Positions 1 to 10,849 of a DNA stretch of 64,000 nucleotides are shown one piece after another. Source of the stretch: Chelydra serpentina (Eukaryota; Chordata; Testudines; Chelydridae); NCBI GenBank assembly GCA_037349315.1, contig JBAIAC010000279.1, positions 124,001 to 188,000 of the forward strand, given 5' to 3'. The notes beneath the pieces were generated by a model that had not been told where the DNA came from, ran no database searches, and saw only the letters and a list, made by a program, of their open reading frames with translations. Position 1 is the first letter of the stretch; each line of letters opens with the position of its first letter. A program made the position numbers and the translations under genes.

Positions 1-344
1 TGAGTGCTAATGTATTATAATAAAATATTCACTGCCTCAAGAATCAAAACTAGTGATCTTTGTGTGAACATGTTTGTTAAAACGGCAGGGATCTCACACT
101 TCTCTCCACCCAAAAACATCTTATTTCATAGCTATAATTTCAATCTAAACAAAAATTAATATAGTACCCTAGAGAACTGTTACTTCCCTCTTGATCACAG
201 AAAAAAATTATACTTAATTCATTGTATTCATTTGTAATGTTTTTCCTATTTCCAAAGCATTTTGGTGCTTTTTAAGATTCACATATTATAAGGCCAGAAG
301 GGAATATTGTAATTCACTGTTCCTCTCATGGACCAGTAACTGTT

Positions 345-1507
345 TAAAATATAGGAAACAAAGGGTAGGAATAAATGATCAATTTTCACAATGGAGAAAA
401 GTAAATAGCAGGGTCTTCAAAGGATCTGTACTGGGACTTATGCTGTTGAACATGTCCGTAAATGATATAGAAAAGGGGTAAACAGTGAGATAGCAAAATT
501 TTCAGACAATACAACATTAGAAAAGATCGTTAAATCCAAAACTGATTGTGAAGAGATACAAAAAGATCTCTCAAAACTGGGTGACTGGGCAACAAAATGG
601 CAGATAAAATTCAAATGTTGATCAATACAAAGTAATGCACATTGGAAAACAATCTCAACTATACGTATAAAATGATGGGGTCTAAATTAGCAGTTACCAC
701 TGAAGAAAGAGATCTTGGAGTCATTGTGGATAGTTCTCTGATAACATCCACTCAATGTGCAGCGGCAGTCAAAAAAGCTAATAGAACGTTAGGAATCATT
801 GGGCAAGGATAGATAATAAAACTGGAAATATCATAATGCCTATATATAAATCCATGGTATGTCCCCACCTTGAATACTGTGTGCAGTTCTGGTCATCCCA
901 TCTCAAAAAAGATGCATTAGAATTGGAAAAGGTGGAAAGAAGGGCAACACAAAATTATTAAGGTATGGAACAGCTTCCATACAAGGAAAGATTTAAAAAA
1001 GACTGGGACTGTTCATCTTAGAAAAGAGACAACTAAGAGGGGAGATGTGATGGAGGTCTGTAAAATGATGACTGGTGTGGAGAAAGTGACTATTTACCTC
1101 TTCATACAACACAAGAACTAAGAGTTAACCGATGAAATGAATAGCCAGCACGTTTAAAAACAAACAATAGGAAGTACTTCTTCACAAAACGCACAGTCTA
1201 CTTGTGGAACTTGTTGCCATGGGATGTTGTGCATACCAAAAGTATAACTGGCATCAAAAGAGAATTAGCTAAGTTCATGGAGGAGGGGTCCACCAATGGC
1301 TATTAGTCAAGATGGTCAGAGATGCAACCCCATGTCCCTAAATTTCCAACTCCAGAAGCTGGGACTGGATGACAGGGGATGGATCACTCAAAATTGCCCT
1401 ATTCTGTTCATTCCCTCTGAATCATCTGGCACTGGTCAGTGTCAGAGACATGATACTGGCTAGATGGACCATTGGTCTGACCCAGTATTGCCGTTCTTAT
1501 GTTCTTA
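345..1507 (+). mobile_element. CR1-type LINE, 5'-truncated and decayed
   Basis: Broken frames translate to the C-terminal part of a CR1-like reverse transcriptase: a 'GSVLG' turn at the start, then pieces resembling 'DLGVIVDSSL', 'AVKKANRTLG' and '[10 protein letters not shown]'. The copy is riddled with stops and shifts and cannot be active. It ends at 1507 with 'ccgttcttatgttctt', the terminal repeat of this subfamily. The same subfamily recurs at 38295-39385 and, in reverse, at 6786-6900 and 27577-27812. Confidence 0.8.
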
Positions 1508-3040
1508 ATTATCTAGTCTGAAAGAAAACTTGCTTGCTTCAAAAATGTTACTATTTTAGTTGGCTAACAAACTAAGCATTTGCAATTTTAACAGTTATTT
1601 GCTAAAGTATCTTTTATAAATAAAGTTGATACTCCACAAATTATGAGTTTTCTTTGACAGAGAAAATGATAGCAGAATTCTCATTACACAGGAATAAAAG
1701 TCTTGGGAAGGTTTAAAACCTTTGAAAACCATTCAGGCATTAAAAATAAAATTAAGACACATTTTCTCTTCTTGATGTTCATCCCTGAATTACACAAAGG
1801 ATGGGATTCAAAAGAGTCAGGCACCCAAATCCCCTCAACTGCTTTGAAAATACCAGCTGCAAAGAATAAGAAAATATGCCACAGAAGTCTCACTTGGGGA
1901 TGACCTCCTTCTTAAACTGTCTGCTGCGATAAGTATGTTCCACTATGCTGAAAAACCAACCTGTGTAGAAAGGTAATCAAATTTGCTACAAGACACTTAA
2001 AAGCCACTCATTTTTATATGATCTTAATGCAACTCATGAATTTTAAAAAACAGCTGCACAAATCCTTTAATTATATCCCCACTTCTGCTTCTCTTTAGAT
2101 TCTGATCTTTGAAAAAGGAAAATATAAATTATTTTAACACAGAAAATTAACAGATTCTCTCAGTTAACTTGCCTATCCCCTTTCATATTTTAATGACAAG
2201 AACATTAGCAAAGCACAGTCACAGTGATCTGAACACGCTACATACCATTTATCCGTCATTAGACTGAGGGACCAAAGCAAAGATGAATGCAAAACATATG
2301 AAGATATACATCCAGTCTACCAATCAAAAAGGAAGTGAAAAACCTGTAGAAATCCTCCCAGCAAATGTCAAATCTCTGTCACTCTCCTCCATCTCTGAAG
2401 GAGATATGCAGAAAATTGGGTTGTACTTTAAAATAAAGATATTGCACCTAATATCTGGACATCAAAACAATTAGGGTAATTTCTCTCTCAAAGATGGGAA
2501 TGAGGGAGAAAACATTTGTAAAAATATCTAACATTTAGAACTAGGTATTATTTAATATATAGTTAAATGTCTCAGACTTCAACGCAGGCTAATATTTGTG
2601 TCAAGTTTATATACATCAAAACCTGCAATATCTTAAAAAATGTAGGGCATTTTGTGTATTGTTAATTAAAAGACACTTTTTTTATGAATGATCATCAGAA
2701 ACACACACCACAAAAATAAGTGTGTTAGCCTATATATTTGACAGTTATTAAAAACCTGCTACAAATGTTACAAAATACAACAAAGAGCCCCTGCCTTAAA
2801 ACAATAGACTACATTGTTAACTGGTGTGTGACCAAAAAAGGGCGATAAAAATTTGCCCCCAAAACAGGAGATGAAGGAGAACAGCTAAAACCCACCATTA
2901 GAATATTGGGGCATCAGTAAATATTGCCTTTATTTCCAATTGGAAGTTGTGCTATATATTGAAACCATTCATATTTAAGTGTGCTTTGTGTGTATCAGAA
3001 AACCATGGGGGTGGGGTAAGGCAAATGCTGTGGGCAGAGA
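1508..3040. other. AT-rich unique sequence, no gene seen
   Basis: Only short chance frames (under 70 codons) occur, on both strands. I see no splice-flanked conserved peptide and no recognisable repeat apart from a small CA-like run near 2700. Confidence 0.6.
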
Positions 3041-3049
3041 GAGTGGTTA

Positions 3050-3170
3050 TTAATGGGCTTTGTGAGCAGATCCTCTTTAAATCGTCCCCGTTCTCAAATT
3101 CATGCAAATGAGCTGAGTGGAACTGGAGCAATTCTTTTTCACCCCTTTCCCCAACACATCTGACAATGGG
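3050..3170. promoter_or_regulatory. candidate conserved element with octamer
   Basis: Unique sequence with a perfect POU octamer (atgcaaat, about 3104-3111) next to AT-rich homeobox-like words (ttattaatgg) and a 'ctttaaatcg' block. It stands out from surrounding repeats by having no simple-sequence bias. Enhancer status is inference; alignment to other amniote SMARCA4 first introns would decide. Confidence 0.3.
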
Positions 3171-3959
3171 CTTTGCCGGTGGAGTTGCCTGTGGTTATGT
3201 GCCTATTTGGTGCAGCTGCTGCTGCTGCTAATGGTGCACCTTTCAACCTCCTCCCCCAACACATGAGAACAGGGGTGTCACTCCAGGAAGTGGGAGCATG
3301 GGCAACGGGATACAGCTAGGGGAGAGGATTTCCAGCCCTTCCTGTAAGCGCAAGTGACTGGGCTTGATTCTGTGGATCTGTCCCAGGCAGGTGGAAAATC
3401 TGAACCCTCCCCACAATATATAAATGAATGGAAAGCATGCACGTGTGTAGGAAGCCCAGCCTGGAAGTTGTAGACCTGAGGGATCTAAGGCCAAGCCCCA
3501 CACATCACCCAAGGAAGGGGGGGGGGGGGGGAGAGGGGATAGCTCTTATAGGCAGAACAGCAAGCCAGAGGGCTAGAGGGAAGAGATGGGGAAAAGCAGT
3601 TCCTCAGGGCTGGGCAGATGATGGTAGTGAGGACAGGATCCCTAGAATAAGATGAGGAAATGGTTGATGGAGGCATGTCCCCTGGCAGGAGGGCGGATGC
3701 TGAAATAGAGGCAGTACCCCAAGGGGAGGGGCGGGATGCTGATGGGAGAAACTAGTTCACACAGGGTAGGAGATACTTATGGGGGGCAGTAACCTTGGGG
3801 TAGAGTGGATGGGGTAACAGACACTGATGGAGGGGAAGCACCCCAGCCTAAAGAGTGAGATACTGAGGAGCAGGGAAAGGACAATATTCCTGGGTGGAGG
3901 GGGATGCTAATGAGATGGAGGCACAGTGTCACTGGGAGAAAGGATGCAGGAAAGAGGCT

Positions 3960-4860
3960 GATTGGAGGAGGGGGCACAGCCCCTGGGTGGGGCAGTATTG
4001 GGGGGGAGGCTGGAGAGGGATGTTAATGAATGGGGGTGGCAGGAGGGGTCGATGCTAATGGACAGCATCCTTCAGGAGGGGCCAATGCTGATGGAGGGGC
4101 AAAACCCAAGAATGAACGGAAATGCTAATGGAGGCATTGCCTCAGAGATGGGGGTGAGGGACTGAGCTGAAGGCGGGCAGGGAGATGCTAACAGGGGGCA
4201 GTGCCCCAAGGATGGGGAAAGATGCTAACAGGCAGTGACCCAGAGATGGGGGTGCTGATAGGGAGAGAAGAGATACTAGCAGGCAGGGCACTGAGAACGG
4301 GGGTGCTAACAGGGGGAAAATGATGGTAACTAGGGGGAATGTACCAGGTATGCAGGTGCTAATGGGAGCAGTGCCCTGGGGATGGGGGTGAGGAACAATG
4401 CTACTGGTGGGTAGTGCCCCAGGGATGGTGGTGCTCATGGAGGGAGGGAGGGATGATACTAGTGGGGGGGCAGTGTCCCTGGGGTGGGGATGCTGATGGG
4501 GGAACAAAGGACAGTAAAGGGGGGGAAGAGGGAAGTGTACCAAATATGGGGTGAGGGGCACTGGATGGGGGGAAGGGAGGATGCTGATGGGGGGCAGTGC
4601 CCCAGGGATGGGGGTGCTCCTCGGGGGAGAGGCGATGCTAATGGAGGGCAGTGCCCCACAGATGAGAGATGCTGATGAGGGGAATGTACCAAGGAATGGG
4701 GGCAGTGCCTCAGTGATGGGGGAAGGGAGGATGCTAGTAGGGGGCAGTGCCCCATGGATGGGGGTGCTGCTAAGGGGAAGCACACCAGGGATGAGGTGTC
4801 AATGGGGGGGAAGGGGTTAATGGGGGCAGCGCCCCAGGGACGGGGCTGCTGATGAGGGGG
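3960..4860. repeat. degenerate G-rich minisatellite
   Basis: Irregular copies of a G-rich unit built on 'gatgctaatgggggcagtgccccagggatgggggtgct'-like words, cut here into its recurring parts gatgctaatgg, gcagtgcccca and gggatgggggtgct. Similar but sparser copies extend back to about 3670. The 213- and 157-codon minus-strand frames across it arise from this repeat and are not genes. Confidence 0.7.
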
Positions 4861-5075
4861 AGGGGCGAGGGCAGTGAGGGTGTTATTAATCGCCCCCCTA
4901 TCCCACACAATGGGCTGGCCGAGCTCTCGCAAAGGGAAATCACGGAGGCCTCTTGACCCGCCCGAGCCGCCGTAGCCCCCTCAGCACCTCGCTCCTCCCC
5001 GCCATTTCATTCAATGGGGGAGCCGGCCGGCCGGCGGCCCCCCCCCACGCGGCGTGTCAGGCCTCCCGGACTTAC

Positions 5076-5320
5076 CGTGCCCGTCCCTGGAGGAGCCGCT
5101 CGCGAGTTCCATCCCCGCCGGGGAACGAGCGGGCGGGCGGCCCGGGGGTCTCTTTCTCGGGGGGGGACAAAGGAACCGCCGATGCCGCCGCTACTGTGTG
5201 TGAGGGAGACGCTCGAGCTCCCCCTTTGCGCGCGCCCCCGCGGGAGGCAGCAGCTCGCGCGCCCCCGAGCCAACTCCACCGCGCGCGCTCCGCGGCAGCC
5301 TCGATCGATGGGCGGGACCT
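5076..5320 (-). other. SMARCA4: candidate non-coding first exon of SMARCA4
   Basis: On the minus strand the CpG-island sequence runs into GGGCACG|GTAAGT, a near-ideal 5' splice site, with the last exonic base at 5076. The upstream end is unknown and set loosely before the CCAAT array. I see no convincing coding start spliced to this donor, which fits SMARCA4, whose first exon is untranslated in mammals. A spliced read or EST joining this donor to a SMARCA4 coding exon would confirm it. Confidence 0.45.
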
Positions 5321-5398
5321 AGCAGGGCTCGCGCTCAACCGACCGCCCCCTCCCCGTGGGCGCAGCCGCGCCTTCGCGTGCGCTTCTGAGTTGCCCAG

Positions 5399-5687
5399 CC
5401 AATCAGAGACATGAGGGTGGTTTGCGCTCCTCCCCTCCTTCAGCCAAGGACGGGGGGAGCCCCAAGCGCCCTCATCCAATGGGAAGAAACATGACGCATG
5501 CCTCGGCCAACGGGTTGAGGCGGTCCCGATATAACCCCGCCCACTCCTTTCATCGCGGTAACCAATGGGAAAGTATCTCAGGGCTCTCCTTTCCCCACCC
5601 TCTCGCAGCCTAGGGTCTCGCGCGCTCAGCCAATGGGAGTTAAGAAAAGGGACTCGCGCTAACGCCTTCCAGCCAGCCTCAACCAAT
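5399..5687 (-). promoter_or_regulatory. array of five CCAAT boxes (NF-Y sites)
   Basis: CCAAT pentamers on the plus strand begin at 5399, 5476, 5562, 5630 and 5683, all in the same orientation and 53-86 bp apart. Four match the fuller NF-Y consensus (RRCCAATSR); the 5476 copy departs upstream of the core. They lie just upstream of the presumed minus-strand start sites. Confidence 0.65.
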
Positions 5688-5984
5688 GAGGTAGGAGAGG
5701 GAAGCGTTCGCGCGGCCGTGGGTGGGGGCAAAGGGGGCGAGCTGTGCCCGCTCTTCTAGGTGGCGCGCGCTGGCGGTGCGAGCGGCTTCCCCCTCCCCCC
5801 CGGTTGGGAGCCGCCGCCGCGGCCACGCATGCGCAGTGCCAGCGCCACTGCGGCGAAGGGGAGGGGGTTGGTGGGAATGGGGGCCTCAGGAGAGGGGCGG
5901 GGACGGAGGAGAATAGGCTGATGGGGGAGGGGCACAGGAGGGGAATGGCGAGTAGAATTGGGGCTGATGGGGGCAGGGAGGGAT

Positions 5985-6300
5985 GCTGAGGAGGGGGGAA
6001 GAGAATAGCGTGCTGATGGGGAGGGGAAGCTGAGGGGGCTCAGGAGGGGAGGAGGCTCAGGAGGGGGATGGGGGCTCAGGAGGGGGATGGGGGCTGAGGG
6101 GGCTCAGGAGGGGGATGGGGCTGAGGGGAGGGGGCTCAGGAGGGGGATGGGGGCTGAGGGGGCTCAGGAGGGGGATGGGGGTGAGGGGAGGGGGCTAAGG
6201 AGGGGGATGGGGGCTGAGGGGAGGGGGCTCAGGAGGGGAGGAGGCTCAGGAGGGGGGTGGGGGCTCAGGAGGGGGATGGGGGCTGAGGGGAGGGGAAACA
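5985..6300. repeat. G-rich minisatellite beside the CpG island
   Basis: Tandem copies of a unit built from 'ggctcaggagggggatgg' and 'gggctgaggggag', about 28-45 bp per period with variants. It is purine-only over long stretches, so quadruplex or triplex structure is possible. Frames open across it (115 codons on plus, 94 on minus) are repeat artefacts. Confidence 0.85.
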
Positions 6301-6785
6301 GGGGCCTCAAGGGGAAGAGGGATTTGGGGCTAAGGAATGATGGAAGAAGGCAGGGAGGAGAGTGGGGGGGGATGAGGAGGCAAGGGCTGATGGAGGAGTG
6401 CCTGGGGGAGGGAAGGATGGTGGCTAAGTGGTGATGGGAGGGGGGCAAAGTGAGGAGGGGGATGATGAAAGAGGCAGGAATGGGGAGACAGGAGCTGATG
6501 GTTCTCCTGGGGTCTCTCTCTCAGCCTGGGAGTGAAAGCGGTTTTCTTCCATGTGCGAACATGTGTCTTGTTTGGTCAGGTTTAGTGCTGTTGATGGAAG
6601 GGGCCTGAGGGGACAATAGCTCGCAGGAATGGGGTAAATGAAGAGATGAGAACTTTAGGGTGAAACTCGTGGAGAGTTCACTGGGAATGAAATGTATTGG
6701 ACTGTGGAATGATTCCTTGAGGAATTGTGGAAGCCCTATTTTTTGGGACTGGACCAAACCTTTGAAAAGAGACCTTTAAGGAGAC

Positions 6786-6900
6786 ATCTTGCATAAGAAT
6801 GTAAAAATGGCCATACTGGGTCAGATCAATGGTCCATCTAATCCAGTATCAGATGCTTCAGAGGGAAAGAACAGAACAGGGCAGTTATTGAGTGAAATTA
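6786..6900 (-). mobile_element. CR1 3'-end fragment, reverse orientation
   Basis: Reads in reverse as the 3' tail of the subfamily at 345-1507: 'ggccatactgggtcagat' and 'ggtccatcta' are the complement of the terminal words there, followed by 'gaacagaacagggcag'. It has a small internal deletion compared with the other copies. Confidence 0.75.
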
Positions 6901-6934
6901 TCAGTAGAACAGATGGACTAGATAATCTAACCAG

Positions 6935-9900
6935 TTTTTGCCAGCACTAACGTCTGGGATTCTCTTGATCTGTCCCATTCTTTTTCAGCATGAAAGAGGC
7001 CACAGTATGGGCCTCCTCTGATGAGACTTTCATTTCTGGTCACCCGCTTATGCGTTGTTATTTGCAGCATCTAGTGAAAAAGGCCATCTCAGTCAGCACA
7101 CAAGGTAATGTGACAGCCAAAAACTGATGTGTACTTGCCTAAATAATCTTTTGGCCTTCTGCAGACCCTCTCTTCCAAGGCTCTCAAAGCACTTTATAAA
7201 CATACACTAAGCATCCCCACATTTCTGTGAGGTATATATCAATATAGGAATGCTTCCAACTACATCTGGGGCAGAATGTAGCACTTGTTTAACAGCATGG
7301 GAAATGCCACATCATAGTTTAGGGCAGGACATAAGGAGCCCTATATGCAGTTGAAATAGCAGGGGAATTTAGGTCAGCATAATGGGCCAGAACACCTGAA
7401 AATGGCCAGTGTTTAGTGGCCAGCTTCTACATTTTATGATTCATCTAAACCTAGCCTTTGCAGCAACACAGCACCCATTTAAGGGGCATTGATTCAGAGG
7501 AGAAAGCACTCTACTGAATCATTCATCCAACTACTGACCCTGCTCGTCTGTGAGAACTGATAGGGTCAGAGGAAATAGTGGTACCTCCAAAAGAGTTAGC
7601 TTAGATAGTTGATGTCAACAAGTTTCAGAGTGGAAATGTGATGTGATCAGTGGAGTATATTGCCTAAGGTATGCACATGCTGGTGAGTACTTCTTTAATG
7701 GGCAGCAAAGACTACCCTTTTTGGACCCCACCCAAAGTAGAGACAGTTTGCCCCTCCCACAAAATCTAGGCCCTGCTTCTCTGTTACAATTAACAGGTGG
7801 TGTTGGAGAGGTAGTTATGGCCCCCAATTCTCTGCCCAACCCCAAGGGGCTATTGTAATCTGCATTAGCTGGTATCTGGAAGATGAGCAGGGTGAAGAAT
7901 CTGGCCCCTCAGCTAAATGTTATGCTCTTCTGGAGGCAAAAATTCATGTCAGGATACCTGGTAGGATGGATTTTCCCAGTCTCCATTTTCTCCTGTCACT
8001 TGCCTTCTAGATTTTTACAAAATGAGTGCCCAGTCACATGGATTCCTTGCCCAGATTAGGAATCTGGATTCCACACAAAAAAACTCCTAGGCCTTTCCAT
8101 GGCAGAAGCTTTCAGAATGTAATTTGGTTGTGGGAGACATGGACGTTTGAGAATGATGATTGTTTATGTAGCACTGTGCAGTGTATGCAGAATTGTTAAT
8201 ATATGTACAGTGCGCTGGAAGTGGGCAGCAGTACCTCAGTGGAGTCCAACAAAGGCTGCTGGGCTCCTAAATCCTTCAAGGGTGGAGGCACAGTTGTTGG
8301 CCGTCATGGAGGATGGAAAATGGACGCTGGGGTGCAAAGAAAGGGAGTTCCCCTTTCGATCATGTGAAGATTGGGAATGGAGTGGAAGTGGGGACTTATG
8401 CGTTGGTGGAGGAGACTTTGTGGCCGCTGGAGTGGCTTTGCTACAGCTCGTGGGCAAGGGCTAGCCAGTGACCTTGTCAAATATGGCCCTTGGAATGGAA
8501 GGAGCACAAACAACTTTTCCTACCACTCCCATGCATCTCCTGTGTTCAGAGAAGCATGGTGGGAAAGGGAAGCATAAAGAGAGAACAGGAAAAAAATGAA
8601 AGGAGGGGCACAGGACTGATATTAACAGACCTCTGTGTATCCTGGACAGGGAGTGATATGAACAGGAAGAAGAGAGAGAGGCAATGAGAGCTGGCAGCAG
8701 GGGGGAAAATCAGCTTAGAGGAGAAAACAGCAGAAACATGATAAGCGTGTTTCATTTGGGAAGGGGCTATTTGTATATGGACATCTCTCCCAACCACTGC
8801 TGCGTCTCCTTATTTCCTTTCTCTCTCCACCTCTTCCTCTTTCTGCGGAGGCGATTGAAGTGTGGGCACCTGTGAGACTTTTAGCTCAGTCTCTTTTGTT
8901 AGGCCTCTTCATTCTGGCATGTAGAAACTTACATAAAATGGTCGAGATAAGCTTAGATTTATAATGTGGCTGAAATGAACACATACAGTAGTGCAGTGTC
9001 AATCAAAAAAAATCATCAGCATTTCTTAAGGAAGCTTTTTTTCCCAATCCCTCGCTGGAGTGTGGAGTTAGATTTGTCTCTCCACTTTCAGAAGTCTCCA
9101 GCCTCTACCGCTCTGAGTACAATGCAAAGGACAAAGTTACAAAAGTGGCCATTTTTTTGGCAGTTCTGGGTTGTGTACTACCTCCCTTCTATCCCAGAGA
9201 TGGCTGCCTTTCAGTGGTGGGTGAAGGGACACCCTATTGAGTTTGGAATGCATGCTGGAATCGTGAAGGATGGGTGCTATAAACTAAAGAATGTATCTAT
9301 AAATACAAGCACACAATATTTATTCTGTGCCAGCTAGTTTAAAAGTTGTCTGCCTCATAGCCCAGTTTGACAGATGCATATAACTTGATTAGTCCATCTA
9401 GCATGAGTGTTCCATCTTAAGAGATTGCACCCATACAAGCATGTGTGAGTTATTCAAGCTTTTCCTCCTTAAGTTCATTCCTTGAGAAGCATTGATATTA
9501 TTAAGCTTCAATTAACATGCACATTATTAATTGAGCTTTACAGCAGTACATGCTCAGAATGCCATATTATCGTTTTTCCATCCAAAAAAACCCATTTAAT
9601 TTTCACTGCAGCAAAGGAGACCATTGATTCTGCTGTCACATAACGAAGATTGTTTTCTTTTGTTATTTTACAAAAGAACTTCAGTGCTTGCTCCAGGTAA
9701 AAGACAGAGGAAAATCTGTAAATCCTACTCTTATTAAATGAGTCTAAATCAAGGAGAGCTGCTGACTCTGATGGGGAAGATTTGCATTTTCTTGCCTGGT
9801 GGTCGCTGGTGCCAGACAGATGCTGTTGGTCCAAAATTCATGTGGAGCAACAGCCAGCCCAACATGTTTATTGCCTATTGATTTTTTTTCCTCCTCTGTC

Positions 9901-10000
9901 TTTCACAACCACTGTGTAGTTTGAATGCTAATAGATTACCATAGTCTTTAGCAGAAGCAACAGCAAAACAGAGCATTATCACATGAGTCCTTATGTGCTG
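6935..10000. other. intergenic, no gene seen
   Basis: Only short frames without conserved peptides. The 105-codon frame at 8147-8464 and the 123-codon frame at 8966-9337 match no family I know and lack splice or promoter context. Small SINE remnants occur near 7190-7235 ('ctcaaagcactttataaa') and 10000-10085. Confidence 0.55.
9503..9538. repeat. short inverted repeat of homeobox-like sites
   Basis: Arms aagcttcaattaa (9503-9515) and ttaattgagctt (9527-9538) are inverted copies with one indel. Each carries a TAATTG/CAATTA homeodomain core. Confidence 0.4.
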
Positions 10001-10103
10001 CTTTACATCTACAAAACACTTGACAGATGTGTAAACTAAGGCAGCAATTTGCCCAAAGCCAAACAGCTAGTTTGACACTAGAACCCAGGAGTTCCGAGTC
10101 TCC

Positions 10104-10451
10104 GGGTCTGTCTACAGTGTAATCCCAGGTGTGATTGCAGCATGGATAGACATACCCATGATAGCACAGCTAAAAATGACCGTGTAAACGTAGTGGCATG
10201 GGTTAGCAATGCGAGTAAATACTTAGGGTCCCAGCTGCACTTGTCTGATGAAGTGGGTACTAACCCACGAAAGCTTATGCTGAAATAAATTTGTTAGTCT
10301 CTAAGGTGCTACAAGTTTTTCTTTCTTATTTTCATTGTCTTGCTCTGAAGCCCCTGTTGTCATATTTACATTGCTGTTTTTAGACTTGCTAGTGCGGGTA
10401 TGTCTTACCCATGCGGTAATCACATCTCACCTTGCAATGTAGACATACCTT
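10104..10451. mobile_element. non-autonomous MITE-like element, interrupted
   Basis: The left end 'ggtctgtctacagtgtaat' and the inverted right end 'ttgcaatgtagacatacc' are imperfect terminal inverted repeats. The interior is broken by unrelated sequence holding a piece of the fold-back family (about 10240-10325), so this looks like an older element split by a younger one. The superfamily cannot be fixed without the target-site duplication. Confidence 0.55.
10240..10325 (+). mobile_element. half copy of turtle fold-back repeat
   Basis: Contains 'gatgaagtgggtactaac', 'cccacgaaagcttatgct' and 'gttagtctctaaggtgct', the right arm of the fold-back family seen entire at 10580-10792. It lies inside the interrupted MITE-like element. 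Confidence 0.7.
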
Positions 10452-10579
10452 CAGTGATCTCCCTTCTCTTGCACTTTCCATTTGTAGCATGGTGTGAATG
10501 GGCATTTATAGTTTTCTGAAAGATATTCATGGGTTTGATTTTTCTGGGCTGTAGCTGGCAGAAATTCTTCTTTTGTTGT

Positions 10580-10792
10580 CAAGTATCAGAGGGGTGGCCG
10601 TGTTAGTCTGGATCTGTAGAAGTGACAAAGGGTCCTGTGGCACCTTATAGACTAACAGAGGTATTGGCGAATAAGCTTTCATGGGTGAATACCCACTTCT
10701 TCGTTTGCATCCGAAGAAGTGGGTATTCACCCACGAAAGCTTATGCTCCAATATCTCTGTTAGTCTATGAGGTGCCACAGGACCCTTTGTCG
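10580..10792. mobile_element. palindromic fold-back transposon
   Basis: Two 81-bp arms (10623-10703 and 10712-10792) are inverted copies around an 8-bp loop. A one-sided leader, 'agtatcagaggggtggcc', precedes the left arm. Flanks 10567-10579 and 10793-10805 are identical 13-mers (cttcttttgttgt). About 5 bp of this may be element sequence, so the true target duplication is 8-13 bp. No coding capacity. The family is very common in turtles, as I recall. Confidence 0.8.
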
Positions 10793-10849
10793 CTTCTTTT
10801 GTTGTATAATTCAAAACTTATTTTCTCTATTCCAATTACAGCAAAGCTC

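Larger units (their letters stand above)
1..5069 (-). other. SMARCA4: presumed first intron of SMARCA4
   Basis: No coding exon is visible here. The assignment rests on a good minus-strand splice donor at 5075-5070 at the edge of a CpG island, and on the known vertebrate order CARM1-YIPF2-TIMM29-SMARCA4, in which SMARCA4 lies beyond TIMM29 and reads in the same direction. The stretch holds a CR1 fragment (345-1507), AT-rich unique sequence (1508-3040), a possible enhancer near 3050-3170 and a degenerate minisatellite (about 3960-4860). The gene name is inference from synteny; a different gene could own the promoter. Confidence 0.5.
4950..5850. promoter_or_regulatory. SMARCA4: CpG-island promoter (presumed SMARCA4)
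   Basis: A dense run of CG dinucleotides, GC boxes and five CCAAT boxes in an otherwise AT-rich region. The strong minus-strand donor at 5075-5070 implies transcription leftwards, with start sites probably near 5300-5400 and the CCAAT boxes upstream. No TATA box is evident in the right position, as usual for a housekeeping CpG promoter. Synteny points to SMARCA4, the BRG1 chromatin-remodelling ATPase. Confidence 0.7.

Noticed and set aside
4142..4932. 213- and 157-codon minus frames
   Set aside because: Translation of the degenerate G-rich minisatellite near the SMARCA4 promoter.
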